A stretch of DNA of 64,000 bases. Origin: Streptomyces sp. NBC_00154 (GTDB lineage Bacteria; Actinomycetota; Actinomycetes; Streptomycetales; Streptomycetaceae). The translations under genes were made by a program, and so were the position numbers. The notes beneath the pieces were generated by a model, which worked only from the letters and a program-made list of their open reading frames with translations, did not search any database and was not told the DNA's origin. Every line of letters begins with the position of its first letter. Position 1 is the stretch's first letter. The stretch spans positions 6,826,501-6,890,500 of the forward strand of contig NZ_JAPEMI010000001.1 of the NCBI RefSeq assembly GCF_026342835.1, read 5' to 3'. Shown here one piece after another: positions 8,573-16,405 of this stretch.

Positions 8573-9535
8573 TCAGCCCTTGCGGGTGTTGACCTCGTCG
8601 GTGAGCTGGGGGACGACCTGGAAGAGGTCGCCGACGACGCCGTAGTCGACGAGGTCGAAGATCGGGGCCTCGGAGTCCTTGTTGATCGCGACGATCGTCT
8701 TCGAGGTCTGCATGCCCGCCCGGTGCTGGATCGCGCCGGAGATACCGGACGCGATGTACAGCTGCGGGGACACCGACTTGCCGGTCTGGCCGACCTGGTT
8801 GGAGTGCGGGTACCAGCCGGCGTCGACCGCGGCACGCGAGGCACCCACCGCCGCGCCGAGCGAGTCGGCGAGCGCCTCGATGATCGCGAAGTTCTCCGCA
8901 CCATTGACACCACGGCCACCGGAGACCACGATCGCGGCCTCGGTCAGCTCCGGACGCCCCGTCGACTCACGCGGAGTACGCGACAGCACCTTCGTGCCGG
9001 TGGCCTGCGCCGAGAAACCGACCGGCAGGGTCTCGACCGCACCCGCGGCCGGGGCCACCTCGACCGGCGCCGAGTTCGGCTTCACCGTGATGACCGGGAT
9101 ACCCCTGGACACACGGGACTTCGTGGTGAACGACGCCGCGAACGCGGACTGCGTGGCCACCGGACCCTGCTCACCGGCCTCCAGATCCACCGCGTCGGTA
9201 ATGATCCCGGAACCGATCCGGACCGCGAGACGGGCAGCGATCTCCTTGCCCTCGGCGGAAGACGGAACCAGCACCGCGACCGGGGACACCGCCTCGACCG
9301 CGGCCTGCAGCGCATCCACCTTCGGCACGACCAGATAATCGGCGAACTCGGGGGCGTCCGCGGTGAGGACCTTCACCGCACCGTGCTCAGCCAGCACCGA
9401 CACGGTCTCGGCCGCACCCGCGCCCAGCGCGACAGCGACCGGCTCACCGACCCGACGCGCCAGCGTCAACAGCTCCAGAGTGGGCTTGCGGACGGCACCG
9501 TCCACGTGGTCGACATAGACGAGAACTTCAGCCAT
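8573..9535 (-). CDS. etfA: Electron transfer flavoprotein subunit alpha
   Basis: EtfA holds the FAD of the ETF heterodimer, which takes electrons from acyl-CoA dehydrogenases. The 320-residue product has the N-terminal domain (AEVLVYVDHVDGAVRKPTLE) and the C-terminal FAD domain with VVSGGRGVNGAENF and the signature SGAIQHRAGMQTSKTIVAIN. Length is normal. It follows etfB with about 58 bases between them, and an AGGAG lies about 11 bases before the ATG. The pair is transcribed from the promoter at 10415-10443, controlled (inference) by the adjacent TetR protein. The acyl-CoA dehydrogenase at 45501 is a possible partner elsewhere in the window. Confidence 0.97.
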   Translation of the reverse strand: MAEVLVYVDHVDGAVRKPTLELLTLARRVGEPVAVALGAGAAETVSVLAEHGAVKVLTADAPEFADYLVVPKVDALQAAVEAVSPVAVLVPSSAEGKEIAARLAVRIGSGIITDAVDLEAGEQGPVATQSAFAASFTTKSRVSRGIPVITVKPNSAPVEVAPAAGAVETLPVGFSAQATGTKVLSRTPRESTGRPELTEAAIVVSGGRGVNGAENFAIIEALADSLGAAVGASRAAVDAGWYPHSNQVGQTGKSVSPQLYIASGISGAIQHRAGMQTSKTIVAINKDSEAPIFDLVDYGVVGDLFQVVPQLTDEVNTRKG

Positions 9536-9593
9536 GGGACTTCAATCTCCTGCAAGTAACGAAGGAACGAGGGACGGACGAAACAGCCGGCCC

Positions 9594-10379
9594 TTAGATG
9601 AACTTCTGGCCCGCGAGGAACTCGGCCAGCTGCTTGCCGCCCTCGCCCTCGTCCTTGACGATCGTGCCCGCCGTACGAGCCGGACGCTGCGCCGCGGAGT
9701 CCACCGCGGTCCACGCACCCGCCAGACCGACCTCGTCCGCGTCGATCTCCAGACCCTCCAGATCCAGGGACTCGACCGGCTTCTTCTTCGCCGCCATGAT
9801 CCCCTTGAACGACGGGTAACGCGCCTCACCCGACTGGTCCGTCACCGACACCACCGCCGGCAACGACGCCTGCAACTGCTCCGACGCACTGTCACCGTCA
9901 CGACGCCCGGTCACCGTGCCACCCTCGACCTTCACCTCCGACAACAACGTCACCTGCGGAACACCCAGACGCTCCGCCAGCACCGCCGGCAGCACACCCA
10001 TCGTCCCGTCCGTCGACGCCATCCCACACACGACCAGGTCGTAACCCGTCTTCTCGATCGCCTTCGCCAGCACCAGCGACGTACCGATCACATCCGTACC
10101 GTGCAGATCGTCGTCCTCGACATGAACCGCCTTGTCCGCACCCATCGACAACGCCTTGCGCAACGCGTCCTTGGCATCCTCCGGACCCACCGTCAACACG
10201 GTGATCTCCGCATCATCCGCCTCGTCCGCGATCTGCAGCGCCTGCTCCACCGCATACTCATCCAACTCCGACAACAGACCGTCGACATCCTCACGGTCCA
10301 GCGTCAGATCATCGGCGAAATGCCGGTCACCAGTGGCGTCGGGCACGTACTTCACACAGACAACGATCCTCAAGCTCAC
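9594..10379 (-). CDS. etfB: Electron transfer flavoprotein subunit beta
   Basis: EtfB pairs with EtfA and binds AMP. The 261-residue product shows the family start (SLRIVVCVKYVPDA), the adenine-nucleotide motif region (VVCGMASTDGTMGVLPAVLAE) and a C-terminal recognition arm. The GTG at 10379 is preceded by AGGAG seven bases upstream, so I chose it; the longer open frame beyond it runs antisense through the TetR gene and is not coding. It is first in the etfBA operon. Confidence 0.97.
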   Translation of the reverse strand: MSLRIVVCVKYVPDATGDRHFADDLTLDREDVDGLLSELDEYAVEQALQIADEADDAEITVLTVGPEDAKDALRKALSMGADKAVHVEDDDLHGTDVIGTSLVLAKAIEKTGYDLVVCGMASTDGTMGVLPAVLAERLGVPQVTLLSEVKVEGGTVTGRRDGDSASEQLQASLPAVVSVTDQSGEARYPSFKGIMAAKKKPVESLDLEGLEIDADEVGLAGAWTAVDSAAQRPARTAGTIVKDEGEGGKQLAEFLAGQKFI

Positions 10380-10414
10380 GCCGGCTCTCCTACCTGGGTG
10401 TGGTTCCTCAGTCG

Positions 10415-10443
10415 ACCATATGGCACTCAGTACCCTCTGTAAA
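10415..10443 (-). promoter_or_regulatory. etfBA promoter with embedded palindromic operator
   Basis: Read on the minus strand, TTTACA (10443-10438) and TATGGT (10420-10415) are separated by exactly 17 bases, matching a housekeeping -35/-10 promoter. The spacer contains GGTACTGAGTGCC (10434-10422), a near-perfect palindrome. A weaker half-site (GGTACGTAGTGTC) follows at 10444-10456. The same arrangement recurs upstream of the OB-fold gene, so the TetR protein encoded between them is the probable repressor of both. Confidence 0.8.
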
Positions 10444-10487
10444 GGTACGTAGTGTCGAACGGGCGCAGTTGGTGTTAGGTTCCCGGC

Positions 10488-11192
10488 ATGACCGAGGCAC
10501 GCAGACCAGTGAAGAAGCCACCCATGCGGGAGGTGCTCGCGGAGGCGGCGTTCCAGCTCTTTCTGGAACGGGGCTTCGAGCGGACGACGGTGGATGACAT
10601 CGTTGCGCGGGCCGGGGTCGGGCGGCGTTCGTTCTTCCGCTACTTCCCTTCCAAGGAGGACGTGGTCTTCCCCGACCACGAGCGCTGTCTCGCCGATATG
10701 ACCGCGCTTCTGGAGGCGGCCGACGACGGCGACCCGGTGGCCACGGTGTGCGACGCGGCCCGACTCGTACTGCGGATGTACGCCGCGAATCCGGAGTTCT
10801 CCGTCCAGCGCTACCACCTCACGCGGGAGGTTCCCGGCCTGCGGACCTACGAGTTGTCCGTGGTCCGCCGCTACGAACGGACGCTGGCCGAGTATCTCCG
10901 CGGCCGCTACGCCGGCACCCCGGACGGCCCGCTGCACGCCGAGGTGATCGCCGCGGCAGTGGTCGCCGCGCACAACAACGGTCTGCGGTCGTGGCTGCGT
11001 TCGGGCGGCAAGGGGGACGCGGAGGCTGCAGTGGACCACGCTCTCGGGGTCGTGCAGCAGGTCTGGGGTGCCGCAGCCGAAGGCGTCGCCACGCCGGCCG
11101 CGGGCGACGACGTCGTCGTGGTGGTCGCCGCCAAGGGCACGCCCATGTGGCGCGTGGTGCAGAAGGTCGAGTCGGCCCTCGCCGAGGACTGA
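10488..11192 (+). CDS. TetR-family regulator of etfBA and the OB-fold gene
   Basis: The N-terminal ~60 residues are a TetR helix-turn-helix (AFQLFLERGFERTTVDDIVA, then GVGRRSFFRYFPSKEDVVF). The C-terminal half is the variable ligand domain with an AAVVAAHNNGLRSWLR helix typical of the MftR-like/acyl-CoA-responsive branch. A -10 box TAGGTT ends six bases before the ATG, so the mRNA is probably leaderless. The gene lies between two promoters that carry related GGyACTCrGTrCC palindromes in their spacers, which makes repression of etfBA on one side and the DUF35 gene on the other likely. An acyl-CoA ligand is an inference from the target genes. Confidence 0.9.
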   Translation: MTEARRPVKKPPMREVLAEAAFQLFLERGFERTTVDDIVARAGVGRRSFFRYFPSKEDVVFPDHERCLADMTALLEAADDGDPVATVCDAARLVLRMYAANPEFSVQRYHLTREVPGLRTYELSVVRRYERTLAEYLRGRYAGTPDGPLHAEVIAAAVVAAHNNGLRSWLRSGGKGDAEAAVDHALGVVQQVWGAAAEGVATPAAGDDVVVVVAAKGTPMWRVVQKVESALAED

Positions 11193-11202
11193 TCTCGACA
11201 TA

Positions 11203-11245
11203 GGTACTCAGTACCTTTACCTCTCGGCACTCGGTGCCATATGGT
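11203..11245 (+). promoter_or_regulatory. Promoter of the OB-fold gene with two palindromic operators
   Basis: GGTACTCAGTACC (11203-11215, perfect palindrome) abuts the -35 box TTTACC (11216-11221). The 18-base spacer holds a second palindrome GGCACTCGGTGCC (11226-11238), and the -10 box TATGGT follows at 11240-11245. The block is almost an inverted copy of the etfB promoter region on the other side of the TetR gene, including the CCATATGG core. Confidence 0.8.
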
Positions 11246-11302
11246 GCGTCTGCGTCGAGGCACGGCGCCGACGCACCCGAGCCGAGTCCAAGGGGTCGAG
11301 AC

Positions 11303-11692
11303 GTGTCCCATTCAGTTTCAGCAGGTAAAGCCGCGCCGACGGCGCCGGGTGAAGCCGGACTGATCCACCAGCTCTGCCGCTGGTGCGGCACGGCGTCGTT
11401 CCGGCGGCTGTTGTGTCCGGTGTGCGCGTCGAGCGATCTGGACTCCGTGCGCAGCGACGGCCTGGGTGTCGTCGTGCGGTCCAGCGTGGTGCACCGCTAC
11501 ACCGAGGCTGCCCGCAACGAGTCCTTGGTCCGGTTGCCCGAAGGCTTCGTGTTCCGATGCCAGGTCGTGGGTGCCGCACCGCATCTGGTGTACGTGGGCG
11601 CGCGGGTGCGCCCCGTCACCGGCGCCGCCCCGGACTCCGGGGAGCTCGTCCTCGAACTCTGCGACCCGGTCGGGCGCGCCGATTGGCAGTGA
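11303..11692 (+). CDS. Zn-ribbon/OB-fold (DUF35) protein
   Basis: The 129-residue product has a rubredoxin-like Zn ribbon with two CxxC pairs (CRWCGTASFRRLLCPVC) followed by an OB-fold of about 80 residues (GFVFRCQVVGAAPHLVYVGA). Proteins of this kind (DUF35) usually work with thiolase-like or hydratase enzymes acting on CoA esters. Here no thiolase gene is adjacent, but it shares operators with etfBA, which also points to acyl-CoA metabolism. The GTG at 11303 has GGGG seven bases upstream; the longer open frame from 11234 would start inside the promoter. Confidence 0.85.
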   Translation: MSHSVSAGKAAPTAPGEAGLIHQLCRWCGTASFRRLLCPVCASSDLDSVRSDGLGVVVRSSVVHRYTEAARNESLVRLPEGFVFRCQVVGAAPHLVYVGARVRPVTGAAPDSGELVLELCDPVGRADWQ

Positions 11693-11724
11693 ACCGGTCC
11701 CCGGGCAGCCGGACGACCCGGACA

Positions 11725-13149
11725 TCACCGGCGGCCGCGAGCTGCCTCCCCACGAATCGTTGTCGGACCGGTCCCGTTGGACAGCACGTGAGGTGACGCC
11801 CCGTTGCGCCGGTCGTGCATGCTGAAGTCGGCCCGGACGGCCACACCGGACTGCAGCAGCTTCTGGTGGACCACCGGATTTCGGCCGGGGTACGAGACCA
11901 CAACGCTGATATATCCCTCGGGCAGACCGGTCACGGCGTACTCGCCCTGCGCGTTCGTCGTGGTCCGCACCAACTGCCGGCCGCTGGTGTCCATGACAGT
12001 CACCGCGGCATGGCGGACGGGCTGCTGCTCGTCGTTGCGGACGGTGCCCTCCAGCATCGGCAATGGTTCGCCGAAGTGGTGACGGTGGACCGGAAGCGCG
12101 GTAGGCGTGGGCGCCTCCACGGACGGGTCCTCCACCGGCGGCTCCGGAATGTCCTCCTGCTCGTCCTCCGCGCTCCGTCGTGCGGCGAGGCGGTGGTGCC
12201 GCCACGCGTCGAGGCCCATCAGGGCCAAACCCACTGTGATCCACGCGCACAGCACGAGGACCGGCTTGAGCACCCCCGCATTGTCGAAGTACAGGACCCC
12301 CTTCAGGGCGTCCACCGCGTTGCCCAGCGGCATGACGACGTGCAGGTCCTGGAAGAACGTCGGCAGCAGCGGGACAGGGGCCACGCCGCTGGAGGGAACG
12401 CTCAGCACGATGTACAGACCCATGCCCACCATGGGGAAGAACTGCTTGGTGAAAGGCGCCACGCCGTGGGCGAACGTGGCCACCGCCGTGGTGAGCAAGA
12501 AGGCGATCGCCAGGACCGAGGAGTCGTTGGGGAAGTAGTCCAGCCGTACTCCGACGAAGAAGCCCACGGCGCTGAAGAGGGCGGAGGCGCCCACGATCAT
12601 CATCAGTTTCTTGCGACGGTTGAAGGTCACCGCCCGCAGCAGGGTCGTCGCGAGTATGTAGCCGGGGACGCTCCAGGCGACTCCGAAGTAGACCACGGTT
12701 GCGCCATTCAGGTCCTTGCTCACGGTGGGGGCCACGTCCGTGACCGTGAGCCTCTGGTGGTTGTGCGCCGCAAGCCGGGTGAAGCCCTTGGTCAGCACCT
12801 GCCTGAGAGGCAGCCCGTTGGCCTCGGCCACGTAGAGCACAGCATGCCTGCCCTCGGCGACGTAGCCTGCCACCGCGTCGCGGTTCAGCACCGCCTGGCG
12901 GGCCTCTCCGGCGTCTGCCACGGCGCTGACATCGAACCAGCCGGGGTGTTTCTGTTGCAGAGCGGCGTCGACTTTGGTTTCCAGCACGCGGTTGGCGACC
13001 ACGACCTTCGCGTGGTTCGGCTGAGGCTCGTGAAAGGCCGTGGGGAAGCAGAACAGAAGGGCGAGGAAGAGCACCGTCGGGAACATCAGGGTCTCGGCCA
13101 GAGTCCTGGCCAGGGGTATGCCCCGAGGACGCTCGATCCGGTGTTTCAC
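11725..13149 (-). CDS. ABC-2/YhgE-like membrane protein with C-terminal carboxypeptidase-regulatory-like domain
   Basis: The 474-residue protein begins with a basic stretch and a membrane helix (residues ~22-38, LMFPTVLFLALLFCFPTAFH), then an extracytoplasmic domain of ~110 residues, then about five hydrophobic segments (for example VVYFGVAWSVPGYILATTLL and VLVLCAWITVGLALMGLD). This is the topology of YhgE/Pip-like ABC-2 permeases. After an acidic, Pro-rich linker comes a Cna-B/carboxypeptidase-regulatory-like beta-sandwich (LEGTVRNDEQQPVRHAAVTV...TNAQGEYAVTGLPEG). I do not know this fusion from a characterised protein. GTG at 13149 has AGGAG seven bases upstream and overlaps the stop of the upstream small gene. 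Confidence 0.8.
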   Translation of the reverse strand: MKHRIERPRGIPLARTLAETLMFPTVLFLALLFCFPTAFHEPQPNHAKVVVANRVLETKVDAALQQKHPGWFDVSAVADAGEARQAVLNRDAVAGYVAEGRHAVLYVAEANGLPLRQVLTKGFTRLAAHNHQRLTVTDVAPTVSKDLNGATVVYFGVAWSVPGYILATTLLRAVTFNRRKKLMMIVGASALFSAVGFFVGVRLDYFPNDSSVLAIAFLLTTAVATFAHGVAPFTKQFFPMVGMGLYIVLSVPSSGVAPVPLLPTFFQDLHVVMPLGNAVDALKGVLYFDNAGVLKPVLVLCAWITVGLALMGLDAWRHHRLAARRSAEDEQEDIPEPPVEDPSVEAPTPTALPVHRHHFGEPLPMLEGTVRNDEQQPVRHAAVTVMDTSGRQLVRTTTNAQGEYAVTGLPEGYISVVVSYPGRNPVVHQKLLQSGVAVRADFSMHDRRNGASPHVLSNGTGPTTIRGEAARGRR

Positions 13150-13457
13150 AGCACCACTCCTTGGGCGCCACGGTGAGCCATGTCGGAGTGCTCGTGGGAC
13201 AGGCTGCCGACTGGATGTGTGGCGCGGCCACCGCCGCCGCGCCGGTGTCGGTGGACCGGTTCGTCGGTACCCGAGCTGGGCTCCTCCGCTGGCCGCGTTT
13301 CGCCGGCGGGCAGCGCCATCACGACGCCGGACTGCTTCGCCTCCACGACTTGCGCGGAGATGTCGGCGCTGATCCCGGGTCTTTGGAGGGAGACCGCGGG
13401 ACCAAGTTCTCCGAGCCCGCCTCCTGCGACCGTCACTCGCGGTGCTATCAGCCCCAT
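13146..13457 (-). CDS. Small protein translationally coupled to the membrane protein
   Basis: A 103-residue frame starts at an ATG at 13457 with GGAGAGGGG upstream and ends at a TGA overlapping the GTG of the next gene (GTGA). This supports real translation. The first ~50 residues (LIAPRVTVAGGGLGELGPAV, then ADISAQVVEAKQSGVVMALP) look foldable. The second half is polar, rich in His, Arg and Gly, with no membrane helix. No family recognised. It might be a degraded or shortened partner of the downstream protein. Confidence 0.5.
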   Translation of the reverse strand: MGLIAPRVTVAGGGLGELGPAVSLQRPGISADISAQVVEAKQSGVVMALPAGETRPAEEPSSGTDEPVHRHRRGGGGRATHPVGSLSHEHSDMAHRGAQGVVL

Positions 13458-13512
13458 GGCACCCCTCTCCGTTCCGCGCACCTGGCCATCGCCATGCCGT
13501 CATTGCGTTAAC

Positions 13513-13567
13513 GTACCGATCGGCACACCTATAATTTATGGACCTTACGCGTACCGGCCGGTACAGT
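13513..13567. promoter_or_regulatory. Divergent promoter region with two TetR-type operators
   Basis: Two related palindromes lie between the divergent genes: GTACCGATCGGCAC at 13513-13526 and GTACCGGCCGGTAC (perfect) at 13551-13564. A perfect -10 box TATAAT lies at 13530-13535, just after the first. A second possible -10 box, TACAGT at 13562-13567, overlaps the second palindrome and ends seven bases before the GTG of the TetR gene, with TGGACC 17 bases upstream as -35. This arrangement fits autorepression of a leaderless tetR mRNA and control of the divergent operon. Confidence 0.7.
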
Positions 13568-13574
13568 CAAAAAC

Positions 13575-14132
13575 GTGCCTCGCCCCGTCAATGCCGAAAA
13601 GCGTGCCGAACTGCTGAAGCAGGTTGTGCACCACCTCCAGCACCACGGTCTCGCGCTGACGTCGCTGAGCCAGCTCGCCGAGGCCGTCGGCACCACCAAA
13701 CGCATGCTTCTGTACTACTTCGGCAGCCGCGAGAGCCTGTTGGCTCAGGCACTGGCCGCCAGCCGTCCCGACACCCACGCGATGTTCGACGACGTCCACG
13801 ACAGCGACGGCCTACGCAAAGCCGCCCATGGCTTGTGGGAAGCGATCAATGTCGGGGAGCAGTCCGGGGCGTTCCGCATGCTGCTGCAACTGCTCAGCCT
13901 GGGCGCCACCGATCCGGAGCAGTACGGCAACCTCGCTGCCGACACCGTCGAGATCATGATCGCCCCGATCGCCGCCGCCTACGTCCGGCTGGGGCACCCG
14001 CCACAGCAGGCGTGGGCAGGAGCCACGCTGCTCGTCTCCGGCCTGCGCGGATTGTGCCAGGACCGCCTGGTGACCCATGACGTCGCCCGCACCGACGCGG
14101 CCGCCCGCCGCCTGATCGCTGTCGCGGTGTAG
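13575..14132 (+). CDS. TetR-family transcriptional regulator
   Basis: The 185-residue product has an N-terminal TetR helix-turn-helix (TSLSQLAEAVGTTKRMLLYY) and a helical ligand domain. It starts at a GTG with no ribosome binding site but a -10 box at the right distance for a leaderless message. It is divergent from the ABC-2-like operon, and the two shared palindromes make it that operon's likely regulator and its own. The inducer is unknown. Confidence 0.88.
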   Translation: MPRPVNAEKRAELLKQVVHHLQHHGLALTSLSQLAEAVGTTKRMLLYYFGSRESLLAQALAASRPDTHAMFDDVHDSDGLRKAAHGLWEAINVGEQSGAFRMLLQLLSLGATDPEQYGNLAADTVEIMIAPIAAAYVRLGHPPQQAWAGATLLVSGLRGLCQDRLVTHDVARTDAAARRLIAVAV

Positions 14133-14133
14133 T

Positions 14134-14262
14134 CGACCGATCGGACGGCTCCGCCTGCTCGACGAGGTCCGGCCGGGACTCGACACGGCCAAGGTCAAGA
14201 TCATTGTGAACGCGATGCTCACCACGGTCGACGACGCGGCCCGCTCGCGGCGGTTCATGTGA
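14134..14262 (+). pseudogene. TetR C-terminal remnant
   Basis: Just after the TetR stop, in another frame, about 40 codons with strong G/C third positions read RLRLLDEVRPGLDTAKVKI then VNAMLTTVDDAARSRRFM before a TGA at 14260-14262. This resembles the last helices of TetR proteins (a V-x-A-x-L-T-x-V-x-D pattern near the C-terminus). No start codon or helix-turn-helix belongs to it. A strong hairpin follows. I read it as the tail of a deleted second regulator gene. Confidence 0.4.
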
Positions 14263-14263
14263 T

Positions 14264-14295
14264 TGTGCCACCGCCCGTCCGTCGGCGGTGGCACA
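14264..14295 (+). terminator. Hairpin terminator
   Basis: TGTGCCACCGCC and GGCGGTGGCACA form a perfect 12-bp stem with an 8-base loop, two bases after the stop of the TetR remnant. Confidence 0.75.
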
Positions 14296-14640
14296 GTCGC
14301 GCGTCCGCGCAGGGGTGTTTCGGCGAAGCATCTGAGAGGTTGGGGGTCTCTGTGAGCTCCGCCGACGAAGTCATCGCAGCAGCGACGTTCAACTCAGCTT
14401 TTCTCATTGTGTGTTGAGTGCCGCAATGAGGCGCGCGCAGCTGCATGTGGGTCAGCACGCCCTGACGGGTGAATGTCCCGCCCCGGCGGGCGCCGGGCCG
14501 CACATGTCGCCCCCATGGCTGGTTTGCTGCAGCTGGAAACTGGCGCGAGGCTCCGGGGGGCCGCCGGCCGCCCCCGGTGGAAGCGGCGCCCTGCCGGGTG
14601 CCGAGCCCACCCGCGAAGGACCGATCGAAGGAGCGTCGTA
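14296..14640. other. 345-base gap upstream of ctaD
   Basis: No gene is supported here. A very short frame at 14351-14416 (GTG start, MSSADEVIAAATFNS) could be the truncated 5' end of a lost gene but stops after 21 codons. The final ~170 bases are extremely G+C-rich and form the leader of ctaD, ending with AAGGAG seven bases before its GTG. Confidence 0.4.
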
Positions 14641-16368
14641 GTGACGACGATGGGCACAGCAGGGGCGGACGAGACAGAGGAGTCGTACGCGAACGAGCTG
14701 CCGGTACGCAGCAGGGAGCCGGGAAACGTCATCGTCAGGTGGATGAGCACCACCGATCACAAGACGATCGGCACGATGTACCTGGTCACGTCGTTCTCCT
14801 TCTTTGTCGTCGGCGGCGTGCTGGCACTCGTCATGCGCGCCGAGCTGGCCCGTCCCGGCACGCAGATCGTCTCGAACGAGCAGTTCAACCAGGCGTTCAC
14901 GATGCACGGCACGATCATGCTGCTGATGTTCGCGACGCCGCTGTTCGCCGGGTTCGCGAACTGGATCATGCCGTTGCAGATCGGTGCGCCCGACGTGGCG
15001 TTCCCGCGGCTGAACATGTTCGCGTACTGGCTGTACCTCTTCGGCTCGATCATCGCGGTGGCCGGCTTCCTCACCCCGAACGGCGCCGCGGACTTCGGCT
15101 GGTTCGCCTACTCCCCACTGACCGACGCGGTTCGATCGCCGGGGATCGGCAGCGATATGTGGATCATGGGTCTGGCCTTCTCCGGCTTCGGCACGATCCT
15201 CGGTTCGGTCAACTTCATCACCACGATCATCTGCCTGCGCGCACCCGGTATGACGATGTTCCGGATGCCGATGTTCGTGTGGACCGTGCTACTGACCGGT
15301 GTGCTGGTCCTGCTGGCCTTCCCGGTGCTGGCGGCGGCACTTCTGGTGCTGGAGGCGGACCGCAAGTTCGGGGCGCGCGTCTTCGAGGCGGCCAATGGCG
15401 GCGCGCTGCTCTGGCAGCACCTCTTCTGGTTCTTCGGCCATCCGGAGGTGTACATCATCGCGTTGCCCTTCTTCGGGATCGTCAGCGAGATCATTCCTGT
15501 CTTCAGCCGTAAGCCGCTCTTCGGCTACATCGGCCTGATCAGCGCCACCATCGCCATCGCGGGCCTCTCCGTGACCGTGTGGGCGCACCACATGTACGTC
15601 ACCGGTGGTGTGCTGCTGCCGTTCTTCTCGTTCATGACGTTCCTCATCGCGGTACCGACCGGTGTGAAGTTCTTCAACTGGATCGGCACGATGTGGAAGG
15701 GATCACTGTCCTTCGAGACACCGATGCTCTGGGCCATCGGTTTTCTGGTGACGTTCCTCTTCGGCGGTCTGACCGGCGTCATCCTGGCCTCGCCCCCGCT
15801 GGACTTCCATGTCTCGGACTCGTACTTCGTCGTCGCGCATTTCCATTACGTCGTCTTCGGCACCGTGGTCTTCGCGATGTTCGCCGGATTCCACTTCTGG
15901 TGGCCGAAGTTCACCGGCAAGATGCTGGACGAGCGGCTCGGCAAGATGACGTTCTGGACGCTGTTCGTGGGCTTCCACGGCACGTTCCTGGTGCAGCACT
16001 GGCTCGGTGCCGAAGGCATGCCGCGTCGTTACGCGGACTATCTCGCCGCCGACGGTTTCACCGCGCTGAACACGGTCTCGACGATCTCCTCGTTCCTGCT
16101 CGGCATGTCGATGCTGCCGTTCTTCTACAACGTGTGGAAGACCGCCAAGTACGGCAAGAAGGTCGAGGTCGACGACCCGTGGGGGTACGGCCGTTCGCTG
16201 GAGTGGGCGACCTCCTGCCCGCCGCCGCGGCACAACTTCGTCACGCTGCCGCGGATCCGTTCCGAATCCCCGGCGTTCGACCTGCATCACCCCTCGGTAC
16301 GGCCCCTCGACGAGGGAGCCCACCATCCCGGCGCCACGCCCGCGACTCCCGGGGACCGGCAGGCGTGA
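14641..16368 (+). CDS. ctaD: Cytochrome c oxidase subunit I (aa3 type), orphan copy
   Basis: Subunit I carries heme a, heme a3 and CuB and reduces oxygen to water. The 575-residue protein has twelve expected membrane segments and all metal ligands: heme a His in TMHGTIMLLMF, the cross-linked His-Tyr pair in GHPEVYIIALPFFG, the CuB His pair in VWAHHMYVTGG, and the heme a3/heme a His in VAHFHYVVFG. The C-terminal tail (EWATSCPPPRHNFVTLPRIR) is typical of streptomycete CtaD. Subunit II and III genes and the qcr genes are absent here, so this is a stand-alone copy. GTG at 14641 has AAGGAG seven bases upstream. Confidence 0.96.
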   Translation: MTTMGTAGADETEESYANELPVRSREPGNVIVRWMSTTDHKTIGTMYLVTSFSFFVVGGVLALVMRAELARPGTQIVSNEQFNQAFTMHGTIMLLMFATPLFAGFANWIMPLQIGAPDVAFPRLNMFAYWLYLFGSIIAVAGFLTPNGAADFGWFAYSPLTDAVRSPGIGSDMWIMGLAFSGFGTILGSVNFITTIICLRAPGMTMFRMPMFVWTVLLTGVLVLLAFPVLAAALLVLEADRKFGARVFEAANGGALLWQHLFWFFGHPEVYIIALPFFGIVSEIIPVFSRKPLFGYIGLISATIAIAGLSVTVWAHHMYVTGGVLLPFFSFMTFLIAVPTGVKFFNWIGTMWKGSLSFETPMLWAIGFLVTFLFGGLTGVILASPPLDFHVSDSYFVVAHFHYVVFGTVVFAMFAGFHFWWPKFTGKMLDERLGKMTFWTLFVGFHGTFLVQHWLGAEGMPRRYADYLAADGFTALNTVSTISSFLLGMSMLPFFYNVWKTAKYGKKVEVDDPWGYGRSLEWATSCPPPRHNFVTLPRIRSESPAFDLHHPSVRPLDEGAHHPGATPATPGDRQA

Positions 16369-16405
16369 GCGCGGCAGCCCGGTGACAAGGAGGAGGGAGC
16401 AACGA

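Noticed and set aside
9594..11201. Extended EtfB of 535 residues
   Set aside because: The in-frame extension runs antisense through the TetR gene and the promoter. The GTG at 10379 has a proper ribosome binding site and gives the normal length.
14473..14640. 56-residue N-terminal extension of CtaD
   Set aside because: The extension is Arg/Pro-rich with no signal, while AAGGAG lies seven bases before the GTG at 14641.
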